A DNA stretch of 64,000 bases from positions 43,314 through 107,313 of the forward strand of contig NZ_PVXN01000037.1 in assembly GCF_002995795.1 (NCBI RefSeq), given 5' to 3'. Numbering within the stretch: the first letter of the stretch is position 1; each line of letters starts with the position of its first letter. This document shows, piece after piece, positions 26,030 through 35,386 of the stretch. Under the pieces are notes generated by a model. The model did not search any database. It was not told the origin of the DNA and saw only the letters and a list, made by a program, of their open reading frames with translations. This stretch comes from Clostridium thermopalmarium DSM 5974 (GTDB taxonomy: Bacteria; Bacillota; Clostridia; Clostridiales; Clostridiaceae). Made by a program: the position numbers and the translations under genes.

Positions 26030-27970
26030 TTATCTTACAATGCTTCCAGTTGGCAGTTTACCCGGATCTACTACAAATAGCTTATCTTTTTCATCAGATG
26101 CTGCAAGAATCATTCCTTGTGATAATTCTCCTCTTAATTTTACAGGTTTTAAATTAGCAACAAGCACAACATACTTACCAACTAGTTCTTCTGGTTTATA
26201 ATATTTTGCTATTCCTGAAACCACCTGTCTTTCTTCTCCACCTAAATCTACCTTCAGCTTAAGAAGCTTATTTGCTTTTTTAACAGGCTCACATTCTATT
26301 ACCTTAACCACTCTTAAATCGATCTTCTCAAAGTCTTCTATTGTGATTTCAGGCTTTATAGGTTCCATCTTAGGTTCTTCAGAAGCTGCTGCTTTCTCTT
26401 TTTGCTGCTGTTGAAGTTTTGAAAGTTCTTCTAGCTTCTTTTCTACGTCTATTCTTGGGAAAATAACTTCTCCTGCTCCCACCTTTGTTCCTGCTTGAGT
26501 TCCATCAAAGGAAGCTATGCTATCCCAAGTTGCAAGACTTACATTTAGCTGTCTGTTTATCTTATCACTTGTTTCTGGTAAGAAAGCAGAAAGCATTACA
26601 GATATAATTCTAAGACTTTCAACTAAATTGTATAAAACAGTTCCCAGTCTTTCTTTCTTATCTTCATCCTTAGCAAGTACCCAAGGCATAGTTTCATCAA
26701 TATATTTATTGCTTCTTCTTACAACTGCCCAAATCTCATCTAAAGCTTCTGGAATCTTTAAATTATCCATTTTCTCTTCAACCTTTGATGGAGCTTCAAT
26801 AGCTACCTTAATTAAGTCATCATCAATTTTTTCTTTAGCAGTTGGTGCTTGAATCACTCCATCAAAATACTTATTGATCATTGCTATTGTTCTATTTAAA
26901 AGATTTCCAAGGTCATTTGCAAGGTCTGAATTTGTCTTCTTTATAAAGATTTCACTTGTGTATAGCCCATCTTGGCCAAATGGTATTTCATGTAAAAGAT
27001 AATATCTTACTGCATCTGTTCCAAAATGTTTTACCAAAGTCACTGGATCTACTACATTTCCTTTAGATTTTGACATCTTACCTCCGTCAACTAGTAGCCA
27101 TCCATGACCAAATACTTGTTTTGGAAGAGGCTCACCTAATGCCATAAGCATAATTGGCCAATAGATTGTATGGAATCTTAAAATGTCCTTACCTACAAGG
27201 TGAACATTTGCTGGCCAATACTTTTTATATAACTCATCATTTTCCTGGCCATAACCAAGAGCAGTTATATAGTTTGAAAGCGCATCTATCCATACATATA
27301 TAACATGTTTGTCATCAAAAGTTACTGGTATTCCCCAGTTAAAAGAGGTTCTTGATATGCATAAATCTTGAAGTCCTGGTCTTAAAAAGTTATTAAGCAT
27401 CTCATTCTTTCGTGATTCTGGTTGTATAAACTCTGGGTGAGTTTCAATATACTCTATAAGCTTATCAGCATATTTTGACATTCTAAAGAAATAAGCTTCT
27501 TCCTTAGTTTTCTCAACTGGCCTACCGCAGTCTGGGCACTTTCCATCTACAAGTTGAGTTTCTGTCCAGAAAGATTCACAAGGAGTACAGTACAAACCTT
27601 CATACTCTCCCTTATATATGTCTCCTTGATCATATAACTTCTTAAATATTTTTTGAACTACCTCTACATGATAATCATCTGTAGTTCTTATAAACTTATC
27701 ATAGCTTATATTCATCATCTTCCATAAATCTTTTATTCCTGCCACAATTTCATCAACATACTCCTTTGGAGTAACACCTTTAGCTTCTGCAAGCCTTTGA
27801 ATCTTTTGACCATGTTCATCTGTTCCTGTTAAGAAAAAAGTATCATATCCTGTAAGTCTTTTAAATCTAGCTATAGCATCTGCTGCAACTGTAGTATAGG
27901 TATTACCTATATGTAAGTTTGCTGATGGATAATAAATTGGAGTAGTTATATAATAAGTTCCTCTGCTCAT
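26030..27970 (-). CDS. metG: Methionyl-tRNA synthetase
   Basis: 646 residues. Charges tRNA-Met. PIYYPSANLHIGN holds the HIGH-like HIGN (20-23), and KMSKSKGNVVDP is the KMSKS loop. Two CxxC pairs (CTPC and CPDC) form the zinc knuckle. RTSFNWGIPVTFDD and WIDALSNYITALGY are typical. After a linker, the last 110 residues (EDFEKIDLRVVKVIECEPV, VVSGIAKYYKPEEL, MILAASD) are an EMAP/Trbp111-type tRNA-binding domain, as in Bacillus MetS. It is preceded by a Met T-box and is monocistronic. Confidence 0.96.
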   Translation of the reverse strand: MSRGTYYITTPIYYPSANLHIGNTYTTVAADAIARFKRLTGYDTFFLTGTDEHGQKIQRLAEAKGVTPKEYVDEIVAGIKDLWKMMNISYDKFIRTTDDYHVEVVQKIFKKLYDQGDIYKGEYEGLYCTPCESFWTETQLVDGKCPDCGRPVEKTKEEAYFFRMSKYADKLIEYIETHPEFIQPESRKNEMLNNFLRPGLQDLCISRTSFNWGIPVTFDDKHVIYVWIDALSNYITALGYGQENDELYKKYWPANVHLVGKDILRFHTIYWPIMLMALGEPLPKQVFGHGWLLVDGGKMSKSKGNVVDPVTLVKHFGTDAVRYYLLHEIPFGQDGLYTSEIFIKKTNSDLANDLGNLLNRTIAMINKYFDGVIQAPTAKEKIDDDLIKVAIEAPSKVEEKMDNLKIPEALDEIWAVVRRSNKYIDETMPWVLAKDEDKKERLGTVLYNLVESLRIISVMLSAFLPETSDKINRQLNVSLATWDSIASFDGTQAGTKVGAGEVIFPRIDVEKKLEELSKLQQQQKEKAAASEEPKMEPIKPEITIEDFEKIDLRVVKVIECEPVKKANKLLKLKVDLGGEERQVVSGIAKYYKPEELVGKYVVLVANLKPVKLRGELSQGMILAASDEKDKLFVVDPGKLPTGSIVR

Positions 27971-28024
27971 TTTTCTTCCTCCTCTTATGATAAAAATTTT
28001 TCATCATATTTTTATTTCAACTAT

Positions 28025-28316
28025 AGATACAAAAAACCTCTAAGCAGAATTATTCCACTTAGAGGCGTAATTTACGCGTTACCACTCTAATTCGTCTTTG
28101 ATTTACATCAAAAACCTCAATAAGTGACTCCTTAACCTAAGTTAATTTCATCACTTTGCAGTATAACGGCTGCATCCGTACAACCCTAACTATTCAGATT
28201 ATATGCTCCAAGACCATCTTCAAAGACTTCCATATCGCTAGCTTTCACCTTCCCTAGCTCTCTTTAGATACTTCCATCTTCTACTCTTCTCTTCAATGCA
28301 TTTTGCAACTATAATT
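28025..28316 (-). promoter_or_regulatory. T-box leader with methionine specifier, upstream of metG
   Basis: Minus-strand leader. The conserved T-box appears as AGAGTGGTAACGCG (about 28071-28084), the part that binds uncharged tRNA acceptor end. It is followed by a hairpin CCTCTAAGTGG...TTAGAGG and a U-run (about 28030-28065), the terminator. In stem I the AGTAGAAGATGG strand, an AG-bulge region and a GGTG apical loop are visible. The specifier loop reads GAAG-ATG-G with the Met codon at 28215-28217. It raises metG expression when tRNA-Met is uncharged. Confidence 0.88.
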
Positions 28317-28328
28317 TTCTTATATAAA

Positions 28329-28357
28329 ATATTATGATAAATTACTTAATATGTCAA
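28329..28357 (-). promoter_or_regulatory. Sigma-A promoter of the metG T-box transcript
   Basis: TTGACA (28352-28357), 17 bp, TAATAT (28329-28334) on the minus strand, just upstream of the T-box stem I. Confidence 0.75.
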
Positions 28358-28465
28358 TATTATTATCTTCTCTCAAAATAATTATTCCTCTTTCTTGCTA
28401 TATTCCAACCATCCCTATCGACAAAATTATTTTACTTCAGATATTGTTAAATGTTAACTTTACAT

Positions 28466-28499
28466 TTTAGACAAAATTATTAATGCAAACTTGTCTAAA
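28466..28499. promoter_or_regulatory. Inverted repeat in the region upstream of the deacetylase gene
   Basis: TTTAGACAA and TTGTCTAAA are separated by 16 bp, close to a TATAAT at about 28507. Could be an operator. The rest of 28360-28748 is AT-rich and has no gene. Confidence 0.3.
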
Positions 28500-28748
28500 G
28501 GTGATATAATAGTTATGGTAATTGTGTTGTACAAGGTATTTAAGTTGAAGGTTTATAAAGTAGAGGGACAAATCCTATAACTTTTTTTAATAAACAGTAA
28601 GAGGATAGGAAAAAAGAAATCACACATTTTACACTAGGGTTATATAATATTACATACCCTCTTATTTTTTAACTTTATTGTACGGAATACTGTAAACACA
28701 TTTACTACAAAAGAAACTATTTAAATTTTATTAAGGGGTGGGATAACT

Positions 28749-29687
28749 TTGAAAAGATCATTAAAAAAAAACACATTTAAAAGAATTTCTTTAATACTAT
28801 TAGGATTTATATTGGTATTTTCAATGGGATTTATAGCTGGAAATAAATTTCTAAATGAGCCGGCTTCAGATCCTTCAAATAAATCTTTACAAGCAAATCC
28901 TAACACAAATAACAAGGATAACGCTAATAAGAACAACACACCTGCCACCAATACTGATAACACTAATAAAAATGAAGAAACTTCTAAAAATGATAATACT
29001 ACAACTAATAATAGGACAAGCACTAATGATAAGGTTGAACCTAATAAAAACGACTCAAATGATAAAAAACCTAGTAATACTTCTGAAAGTAAAAAAGAGG
29101 TTTTCTTAACATTTGATGATGGTCCAACTGCTAATATAACACCTAGAATATTGGAAACTTTAGATAAATATAACGTTAAAGCTAGCTTCTTTGTTATAGG
29201 TCAAAATGCAGAGAAACATCCTGAATTAATTAAAGAAGAAAAAGCAAAGGGACATTTTATTGCTAACCATACCTATTCTCATGATTACAACTATATATAC
29301 AGCAATACTGATAACTTTTTAAAAGATTTAGAGAAATGCAAACAAGTATTAAATTCTATATTAGGTGAATATGACGGTAAAATAATCCGTTTCCCTGGAG
29401 GTTCTTTTGGTTCAAAGAGAGCAGCTTATAGAGAAGCTGTAAAAAATGCTGGTTATACTTATGTAGATTGGAATGCTTTAAATGGAGATGCAGAACGTCT
29501 AAATGTTCCAGCTGATGAACTTATAAATAAATTAAAAGAGACTGTTGGGAATAAAAATCATGTAGTTATTTTAATGCATGATGCTGCTACTAAAAAAACT
29601 ACTGCTGATTCTCTTCCTGAAGTAATAGAATACTTAAAAAGCCAAGGTTATGAATTTAAAACCTTAGACCAAGATACACAACTATAA
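28749..29687 (+). CDS. Membrane-anchored peptidoglycan/polysaccharide deacetylase
   Basis: 312 residues, TTG start with GGGGTGGG upstream. An N-terminal helix (ISLILLGFILVFSMGFIAG) anchors it. Residues 40-110 are an Asn/Thr/Lys-rich linker of wall-spanning type. The NodB domain follows: VFLTFDDGPTANITP (catalytic D-D), NHTYSHDYNYIY (metal H-x-x-x-H), RFPGGSFGSKR, YVDWNALNGD, and VVILMHDAATKKTTAD with the catalytic His. It removes N-acetyl groups from wall glycans outside the cell, which lowers lysozyme sensitivity (family knowledge). Single gene ending at a terminator. Confidence 0.92.
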   Translation: MKRSLKKNTFKRISLILLGFILVFSMGFIAGNKFLNEPASDPSNKSLQANPNTNNKDNANKNNTPATNTDNTNKNEETSKNDNTTTNNRTSTNDKVEPNKNDSNDKKPSNTSESKKEVFLTFDDGPTANITPRILETLDKYNVKASFFVIGQNAEKHPELIKEEKAKGHFIANHTYSHDYNYIYSNTDNFLKDLEKCKQVLNSILGEYDGKIIRFPGGSFGSKRAAYREAVKNAGYTYVDWNALNGDAERLNVPADELINKLKETVGNKNHVVILMHDAATKKTTADSLPEVIEYLKSQGYEFKTLDQDTQL

Positions 29688-29700
29688 ATTTTTTCATAAA

Positions 29701-29737
29701 AATGGCCCCTTAATTCAAAATTAAAGGGCTTATTTTA
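29701..29737. terminator. Bidirectional terminator between deacetylase and spmB
   Basis: GCCCCTTAATT-CAAA-ATTAAAGGGC hairpin with flanking A and T runs between convergent genes. Confidence 0.8.
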
Positions 29738-30256
29738 TTTAAACATAACTTTTGCTATACTTACAGCAGCTATTACTGCAGTTAAATCTGCCATAACAGC
29801 TGCCCATATTGTATGTCTGACTTTTTTTATGTTTATTGCCCCAAAATACACAGTAAGTGTATAAAATATGGTTTCAGTAGATCCTATTATTATAGATGCT
29901 ATAAGCCCTATGTATGTATCTGCTCCATACTGTTTTAGTATGTCCATGAACACTCCTTGTGCTCCACTTCCCGATAAGGGTTTTATCATCACTAATGGTA
30001 CAACCTCTGGAGGCAGTCCTATAAACTTTACTATGGGCTTTACAGCATTTATAAAGTATCCTAATGCTCCTGACTCTCTAAAGATTCCAACAGCTATTAA
30101 CATAGCAAGCAGATATGGATATATGTTAAAACACAATTTAAGCCCATCCTTTGCTCCCTCAATAAAGCATTCATATACTTTTACCTTTTTAATCATTCCA
30201 TATATGACTATACATCCTATTAGTATTGGTATTATGGAGATTATAAAATAATTCAC
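29735..30256 (-). CDS. spmB: Spore maturation protein B
   Basis: 173 residues, a membrane protein with the nucleoside-recognition (Gate) fold. GAKDGLKLCFNIYPYLLAML, GLPPEVVPLVMIKPLSGSGAQGVFMDIL and IIGSTETIFYTLTVYFGAINIKKVRH are signature parts of SpmB. Needed with SpmA for full dehydration of the spore core in Bacillus. It lies 74 bp after spmA on the same strand. Confidence 0.93.
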   Translation of the reverse strand: MNYFIISIIPILIGCIVIYGMIKKVKVYECFIEGAKDGLKLCFNIYPYLLAMLIAVGIFRESGALGYFINAVKPIVKFIGLPPEVVPLVMIKPLSGSGAQGVFMDILKQYGADTYIGLIASIIIGSTETIFYTLTVYFGAINIKKVRHTIWAAVMADLTAVIAAVSIAKVMFK

Positions 30257-30330
30257 TATGCTCTCCCCCCCAAAATTATATTATGTATTATCAATATTCC
30301 CATGATAATTAATAGAGCAAGTACTTCATT

Positions 30331-30915
30331 CTAAAAGAACCTCTCCAAAACCTTACAATATATAATTCCCATAATAGCTGCTATCCCTGTGGTTATCATA
30401 GCTGGTATTATTACAATTCCTGGATTGGTTGAACCGCATGCCGCTCTCATGGATATTATAGATGTGGGAATAAGTTGAATACATGTTGCATTAAGGACTA
30501 AAAAGAGTGCCATATCATTGGTTGCAGTGTCCTTTTTGGGATTTGACTTTTGAAGCTCTTCCATAGCCTTTATTCCAAAAGGAGTAGCCGCATTAGAAAG
30601 CCCAAGCATATTTGAAGTTAAATTTAACAATATGCTTCCCATGGCATCTTTGTTCTTCGGTGCATCTTTAAATAGTAATCTCAATATCGGCCTTAAAACT
30701 ACAGCTATTTTGTCTGTAATACCGCTTTTTTGAGCTATTTTCATTATTCCACTCCATAAACTCATCATTCCTGCTAGTCCAATAACCAATTTTACTGATG
30801 CTTCTGTAGAGCTTATTACTGATTTTGATAGGACTTCTCCCTTTCCAGTGACTAATCCGAAAATTATTCCAAAACCTAAAAGAAAAAACCAAATTATATT
30901 TATCATCTTCATCAC
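30331..30915 (-). CDS. spmA: Spore maturation protein A
   Basis: 194 residues, polytopic. MINIIWFFLLGFGIIFGLVTG, VLRPILRLLFKDAPKNKDAMGSILLNLTSNMLGLSNAATPFG, MALFLVLNATCIQLIPTSII and AACGSTNPGIVIIPAMITTG are the conserved stretches of the SpmA Gate protein. Partner of SpmB, made in the mother cell during sporulation. The pair supports a spore-forming host. Confidence 0.93.
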   Translation of the reverse strand: MMKMINIIWFFLLGFGIIFGLVTGKGEVLSKSVISSTEASVKLVIGLAGMMSLWSGIMKIAQKSGITDKIAVVLRPILRLLFKDAPKNKDAMGSILLNLTSNMLGLSNAATPFGIKAMEELQKSNPKKDTATNDMALFLVLNATCIQLIPTSIISMRAACGSTNPGIVIIPAMITTGIAAIMGIIYCKVLERFF

Positions 30916-31004
30916 CTCTTTTTCAAATATACTTTACTAGTTTAAATATATGTGACTATATACTTATGTATAATAAAATATTAAAAACAGATTCCAACTT
31001 AATA

Positions 31005-31047
31005 AAAATAAAAGGGACTGTTGCTTGCAACAGCCCCTTTTATTATT
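31005..31047 (-). terminator. Terminator of the rib operon
   Basis: AAAGGGACTGTTG-CTTG-CAACAGCCCCTTT hairpin with a TTTATT tract after it on the minus strand. It follows ribH. Confidence 0.85.
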
Positions 31048-31061
31048 CATCTTATTAAATT

Positions 31062-31523
31062 TTAAATTTGTTTTAATAAGTTAGACATTTCAATAGCTGT
31101 AACAGCAGCTTCATAGCCTTTATTACCAGCTTTAGTTCCAGCTCTTTCTATAGCTTGTTCTATAGTGTCAGTTGTTAATACTCCGAATATTACAGGAACT
31201 TCTGTATCAAGAGATACACTAGCGATTCCCTTAGAAACCTCATTACAAACATAGTCAAAATGGGCTGTAGCCCCTTTTATAACTGCTCCTAAGCATATAA
31301 TCGCATCATATTTTCCGCATTTGGCCATTTTCTTTGCTGTTAATGGTATTTCAAAGGCCCCAGGCACCCAGAAAATCTCCACTTCATTTTCTTTAACTCC
31401 ATGTCTCTTTAATCCATCTAATGCACCAGATAATAATCTGCTTCCTATAAATTCATTAAATCTTCCAACTACTATCCCAAATTTTAATCCTTCTGCAACT
31501 AAATTTCCTTCATAAACTTTCAT
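31062..31523 (-). CDS. ribH: 6,7-dimethyl-8-ribityllumazine synthase
   Basis: 153 residues, the usual length. Joins the ribityl-uracil and dihydroxybutanone phosphate to make lumazine. [53 protein letters not shown] (with the catalytic His region) and [21 protein letters not shown] are all present. Last gene of the riboflavin operon, one base after ribBA. Confidence 0.96.
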   Translation of the reverse strand: MKVYEGNLVAEGLKFGIVVGRFNEFIGSRLLSGALDGLKRHGVKENEVEIFWVPGAFEIPLTAKKMAKCGKYDAIICLGAVIKGATAHFDYVCNEVSKGIASVSLDTEVPVIFGVLTTDTIEQAIERAGTKAGNKGYEAAVTAIEMSNLLKQI

Positions 31524-31524
31524 G

Positions 31525-32766
31525 TTATTTAACCTCCATTACTTTTTTATTTTTTATATCTTTTAGCTTTAATATGTGTCCCATTTTTTCTTTCTTTGTT
31601 CTTAAATAGAATTGATTTTTAGGGTTGCACCCTGTCTCTATAGATACCCTGTCCACTATCTCTATTCCATAGCCTGATATTCCTGATATTTTCTTTGGAT
31701 TATTTGTCATAAGCCTTATTCGCGTTACCCCTAAATCTTTAAGTATTTGTGCTCCTATACCATAATCCCTTAAGTCCTCTGGAAACCCTAAAGCCAAATT
31801 AGCTTCTACCGTATCCATCCCTCTATCTTGAAGGTGGTAAGCTTTAATTTTATTTATAAGTCCAATTCCACGTCCTTCTTGCCTCATATAAAGCAATACT
31901 CCTCTGCCTTCTTTATTTATAGCTTTTAGGGCTGCAGCTAATTGTTCTCCACAATCGCATCTTAAAGAACCAAGAACATCTCCTGTTAAACATTCGGAAT
32001 GAACCCTAACTAGTAAAGGCTCTTCACCACCTATATCTCCTTTAACCAAGGCTATATGTTCTTTTCCAGTAAGCTTGTCTATATATCCTATAATTGTAAA
32101 CTCCCCATACTTTGTAGGCATTTTTGCAGTACCTTGTCTTTCTATTAAGGACTCATTTTTTCTTCTATAGGCAATTAAATCGGCTATAGTTATTATTTTT
32201 AAATCATGGACTTTAACATATTCCATAAGATCAGGCACTCTAGCCATAGTACCATCTTCATTCATAATCTCACATATAACACCTGCAGGATATAGACCTG
32301 CTAATCTTGCTAAATCAACAGCAGCTTCAGTATGTCCTGCTCTTTTTAAAACTCCTCCCTCCTGTGCTCTTAGTGGAAATATATGACCAGGACTTTGAAA
32401 ATCCTCAGGCCCAGACTTAGGGTTTACAGCTTTTAGTATTGTAGCTGCTCTTTCATATGCTGAAATTCCTGTGCTGCTTTCTACTGAGTCTATGGATACT
32501 GTAAAAGCTGTTTCTTTAGGGTCCGTACTATTGGCAACCATTTGGTCAAGTTTCAATTCTTTAAGTCTATCTTTTGTCATAGGCATACAGATAAGCCCTC
32601 TTCCAAACTTAGCCATAAAGTTAATAGCTTCTGGAGTTACCTTCTCTGCTGCCATTAAAAGGTCTCCTTCATTTTCTCTATCTTCATCATCTACAACTAC
32701 AATCATTTTTCCTAATTTAATATCTTCAATAGCTTCTTCTATTGTGTTAAATTTATAATTATTCAT
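31525..32766 (-). CDS. ribBA: Bifunctional 3,4-dihydroxy-2-butanone-4-phosphate synthase / GTP cyclohydrolase II
   Basis: Start at ATG 32764-32766 ([15 protein letters not shown]); the longer ATG lies inside the GGAGGGTGAG ribosome site. About 413 residues. RibB half: [62 protein letters not shown]. RibA half: [22 protein letters not shown] with three zinc-binding Cys, [31 protein letters not shown] and [10 protein letters not shown]. It supplies both precursors for riboflavin. Confidence 0.96.
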   Translation of the reverse strand: MNNYKFNTIEEAIEDIKLGKMIVVVDDEDRENEGDLLMAAEKVTPEAINFMAKFGRGLICMPMTKDRLKELKLDQMVANSTDPKETAFTVSIDSVESSTGISAYERAATILKAVNPKSGPEDFQSPGHIFPLRAQEGGVLKRAGHTEAAVDLARLAGLYPAGVICEIMNEDGTMARVPDLMEYVKVHDLKIITIADLIAYRRKNESLIERQGTAKMPTKYGEFTIIGYIDKLTGKEHIALVKGDIGGEEPLLVRVHSECLTGDVLGSLRCDCGEQLAAALKAINKEGRGVLLYMRQEGRGIGLINKIKAYHLQDRGMDTVEANLALGFPEDLRDYGIGAQILKDLGVTRIRLMTNNPKKISGISGYGIEIVDRVSIETGCNPKNQFYLRTKKEKMGHILKLKDIKNKKVMEVK

Positions 32767-32781
32767 TTTCTCACCCTCCAT

Positions 32782-33432
32782 TTATAAAAATCCATTTTCT
32801 CTTAAAAAATCTTCATCAATACCTCTTTTGCATGAACTTATTTCTCTGCTAACTAAAAGTTTTTCAATATACTTTCCAATCATGTCACATTCCAAATTGA
32901 CTTTATCTCCTACCTTTTTATGAGTTAAAGTAGTTTCTTCTTGAGTATGAGGAATAACAGATACTTTAAATTCATTATCATCAACATAAGCTACAGTAAG
33001 ACTAACTCCATCGATTGCTATAGACCCTTTCAAAACCACATATCTTAAAATTTCTAAAGGTGCTCCTATACTTACCCATATAGCATTATCCTCTCTTTTC
33101 AGTTCATTAATAACTCCAACACCATCTATATGTCCGCTGACTATATGTCCACCAAGCCTGTCTCCTATTTTTAAAGCTCTTTCTAAATTAACCATACTAC
33201 CCTTTTGAAGATTTCCTAAATTGCTTCTTCTCATGGTTTCAGCCATAACATCTACAGTAAAACTACTATCATCAAATTCAGTAACAGTAAGACACACTCC
33301 ATTTGTACTTATACTGTCACCCAGTTTTACATCTTCTAAGACCTTTTTAGCATGAATTTTTATCCTCGCAGACTTTCTTCCAATAACTACCGTATCGACT
33401 TTCCCAATTTCCTCTACTATTCCTGTAAACAC
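32782..33432 (-). CDS. ribE: Riboflavin synthase alpha chain
   Basis: 216 residues, two lumazine-binding repeats. The first starts MFTGIVEEIGKVD and has DSISTNGVCLTV; the second has GGHIVSGHIDGVG, GSIAIDGVSLTVAYV and IPHTQEETTL. It dismutates two lumazines to riboflavin. It sits between ribD and ribBA with very short gaps. Confidence 0.95.
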   Translation of the reverse strand: MFTGIVEEIGKVDTVVIGRKSARIKIHAKKVLEDVKLGDSISTNGVCLTVTEFDDSSFTVDVMAETMRRSNLGNLQKGSMVNLERALKIGDRLGGHIVSGHIDGVGVINELKREDNAIWVSIGAPLEILRYVVLKGSIAIDGVSLTVAYVDDNEFKVSVIPHTQEETTLTHKKVGDKVNLECDMIGKYIEKLLVSREISSCKRGIDEDFLRENGFL

Positions 33433-33439
33433 TATATCT

Positions 33440-34540
33440 TCACCTCCTAATACAGCCTTCTATCACTACATCCTCATTAAGCTGAAACACCTTTATGTCT
33501 TGAAGCTTTATAGCATCATCTATGTGTCTTATTCCTATACCTCCAACTGGACTTTTAGCTTTATCTCCTCCAATTATCTTAGGAGATATAAAAGAAATAA
33601 CTTTATCCACAATACCTTCATTTAAAGCCGAATAATTTAACGTGCCTCCACCTTCTAATAAAATACTATCTATTCCCTTATCTCCTAATGCCTTCATAAG
33701 ATATTTTAAATCTACTTTGTTATCCTTTATTGGAGTAACTATTATATCTGCCCCCATATCTTTTAAAACTTTTATCTTTTCTTTTTCAGCTAACTCTGTA
33801 AGGGCAATTATAGTTTTCGCATCAGAATCTTTATTTAAATTTAAAACTCTAGCCTCTAAAGGTATTCTTCCTTTAGTATCAACCACAATTCGAGTCGCAT
33901 CTCTGCCTTTTTTATTTTTTAATCTGGTTGTTAATAAAGGATTATCTTTAAGAACAGTCCCTATTCCAACCATAATCCCAGACACTCTGTGTCTTATCTC
34001 ATGAACATATTCTCTAGATAATTCATTGCTTATCCATTTTGAATCTCCTGTTACAGTTGCTATTTTGCCATCTAGAGTCATAGCGGTTTTCATAATACAA
34101 AATGGCTGCTTTGTTGTTATATATTTGATAAAAATTTCATTAAGCTTTTTTACAACCTCTTCAAGGATCCCTACTTCTACCTCAATGCCATTTTTTATAA
34201 GTATTTCAATTCCCCTACCAGAAACTAATTCATTAGGGTCTTTCATTCCAATTACTACTTTTTTTATCCCGCTTTTTACAATAGCATTTGCACAAGGAGG
34301 AGTTTTTCCATAGTGTGAGCAAGGTTCTAAAGTTACATACATTGTTGCCCCTGTAACATCTTCCTTAGCATTTTTTAGTGCATTAATTTCTGCATGGGGC
34401 CCTCCATATTCCGCATGATATCCTTCTCCTATAATTCTGTCATCTTTAACAATAACAGCGCCTACTAAAGGATTAGGATAAGTGTAACCAATGCCCTTTT
34501 TTGATAGTTCAATGGCCCTTTTCATATAATGACAATCCAC
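33440..34540 (-). CDS. ribD: Bifunctional diaminohydroxyphosphoribosylaminopyrimidine deaminase / reductase
   Basis: 366 residues. The deaminase half has GEGYHAEYGGPHAEINALKNA (zinc His and catalytic Glu) and LEPCSHYGKTPPCANAIVKS. The reductase half has KTAMTLDGKIATVTGDSKWIS, GTVLKDNPLLTTR and DSILLEGGGTLNYSALNEG. Start is GTG with GGAGGTGG upstream. First gene of the operon controlled by the FMN riboswitch. Confidence 0.96.
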   Translation of the reverse strand: MDCHYMKRAIELSKKGIGYTYPNPLVGAVIVKDDRIIGEGYHAEYGGPHAEINALKNAKEDVTGATMYVTLEPCSHYGKTPPCANAIVKSGIKKVVIGMKDPNELVSGRGIEILIKNGIEVEVGILEEVVKKLNEIFIKYITTKQPFCIMKTAMTLDGKIATVTGDSKWISNELSREYVHEIRHRVSGIMVGIGTVLKDNPLLTTRLKNKKGRDATRIVVDTKGRIPLEARVLNLNKDSDAKTIIALTELAEKEKIKVLKDMGADIIVTPIKDNKVDLKYLMKALGDKGIDSILLEGGGTLNYSALNEGIVDKVISFISPKIIGGDKAKSPVGGIGIRHIDDAIKLQDIKVFQLNEDVVIEGCIRR

Positions 34541-34684
34541 CTAACCACCTCCGATTAAATAACCATATGGTTTAGCAAAGTAAAGTTGTACATTCCTAAA
34601 GGGATTTATTTGGAAGAAATTCGAGAATTGATAGATATGATTAAATATAAATGAATATACTGACTTCTATTTTTATCTTAATAA

Positions 34685-34727
34685 ATAAAGCCCTGAAAAT
34701 TAAAAATAATTTTCAGGGCTATTTAAA
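34685..34727 (-). terminator. Riboswitch-controlled terminator before ribD
   Basis: AGCCCTGAAAATTA pairs with TAATTTTCAGGGCT, followed by TTTATTTATT on the minus strand. It lies between the FMN aptamer and ribD and would be the attenuator that stops transcription when FMN is bound. Confidence 0.8.
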
Positions 34728-34804
34728 ACACTATAAATAATACATATACAAAAACTATCAAGACAAATAACTGTCAATGATAATACATATAAAAATAGAA
34801 TATC

Positions 34805-34935
34805 TATCCGATTCTTCCATCCAGACTTTACTGTCGGTCCTGGAGTCTCACCAGGTCTGCCACAGTGATTACTCACTACAGCTCGCGGACTATACCGCCG
34901 GTCGGGAATTTCACCCTGCCCTGAAGGATTAGATA
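34805..34935 (-). promoter_or_regulatory. FMN riboswitch (RFN element)
   Basis: Minus-strand aptamer with the conserved blocks of the RFN element: TTCAGGGCAGGGTGAAATTC at the 5' side, CCGACCGGCGGTATAGTC, then CCGCGAGC, a variable stem, GACCTGGTGAGACTCCAGG, CCGACAGT, and AAGTCTGGATGGAAGAA at the 3' side. It controls the ribDE-ribBA-ribH operon. Confidence 0.96.
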
Positions 34936-34961
34936 TACATTGTTAAATTGTTTACAATATA

Positions 34962-34990
34962 AAATTATCACTATTCTATCTCTCTGTCAA
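34962..34990 (-). promoter_or_regulatory. Promoter of the riboflavin operon
   Basis: TTGACA (34985-34990), 17 bp, TAATTT (34962-34967) on the minus strand, just upstream of the aptamer. Confidence 0.65.
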
Positions 34991-35072
34991 CAATAAAATT
35001 TATATCTTGTTTTTATATTTTTTAAGTGATACCATAAGTATATCTAGTTATTCAATAGTTTGGAGGACAGAA

Positions 35073-35315
35073 ATGGTAATACGTGATATTATGAAGTATA
35101 TTGAAAGTGAGTACAGAATTATTAATTCTACTCCTTGTGAAATTTGTGGTAGTTCTTATATAGCCAAAGACTTAGAAATTCATATTATAGATAATATGCC
35201 TTATGATGTTTGCATATGTTTTTGTCCAGAATGCGGTCATGAAAAGGCTTTTTCATTCCGCGCTCCATTTATAAATGATGATTTATCTAAAACATTTAAG
35301 AAAACCATAAATTAA
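35073..35315 (+). CDS. Small two-CxxC zinc-ribbon protein
   Basis: Start at ATG 35073 (MVIRDIMKYIESEYR), with TTGGAGG seven bases upstream; 80 residues. CEICGSS and CFCPECGHEK give two CxxC pairs that would hold one zinc ion. No further domain is seen. Single gene between divergent rib and convergent pepT; bounded by a terminator. Function unknown. Confidence 0.7.
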   Translation: MVIRDIMKYIESEYRIINSTPCEICGSSYIAKDLEIHIIDNMPYDVCICFCPECGHEKAFSFRAPFINDDLSKTFKKTIN

Positions 35316-35324
35316 TATTAATTA

Positions 35325-35364
35325 AAAAAGGACTTTCACTTATAATCTAAGTGAAAGTCTTTTT
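35325..35364. terminator. Bidirectional terminator between zinc-ribbon gene and pepT
   Basis: AAAAAAGGACTTTCACTTA pairs with TAAGTGAAAGTCTTTTTT; both flanks are suitable. Confidence 0.85.
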
Positions 35365-35386
35365 TCTCTCCAGCAACTTATTTTGC

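Noticed and set aside
28466..28499. Inverted repeat as a terminator for an unseen gene
   Set aside because: No U-run follows on either strand and no upstream gene ends there; kept only as a weak operator candidate.
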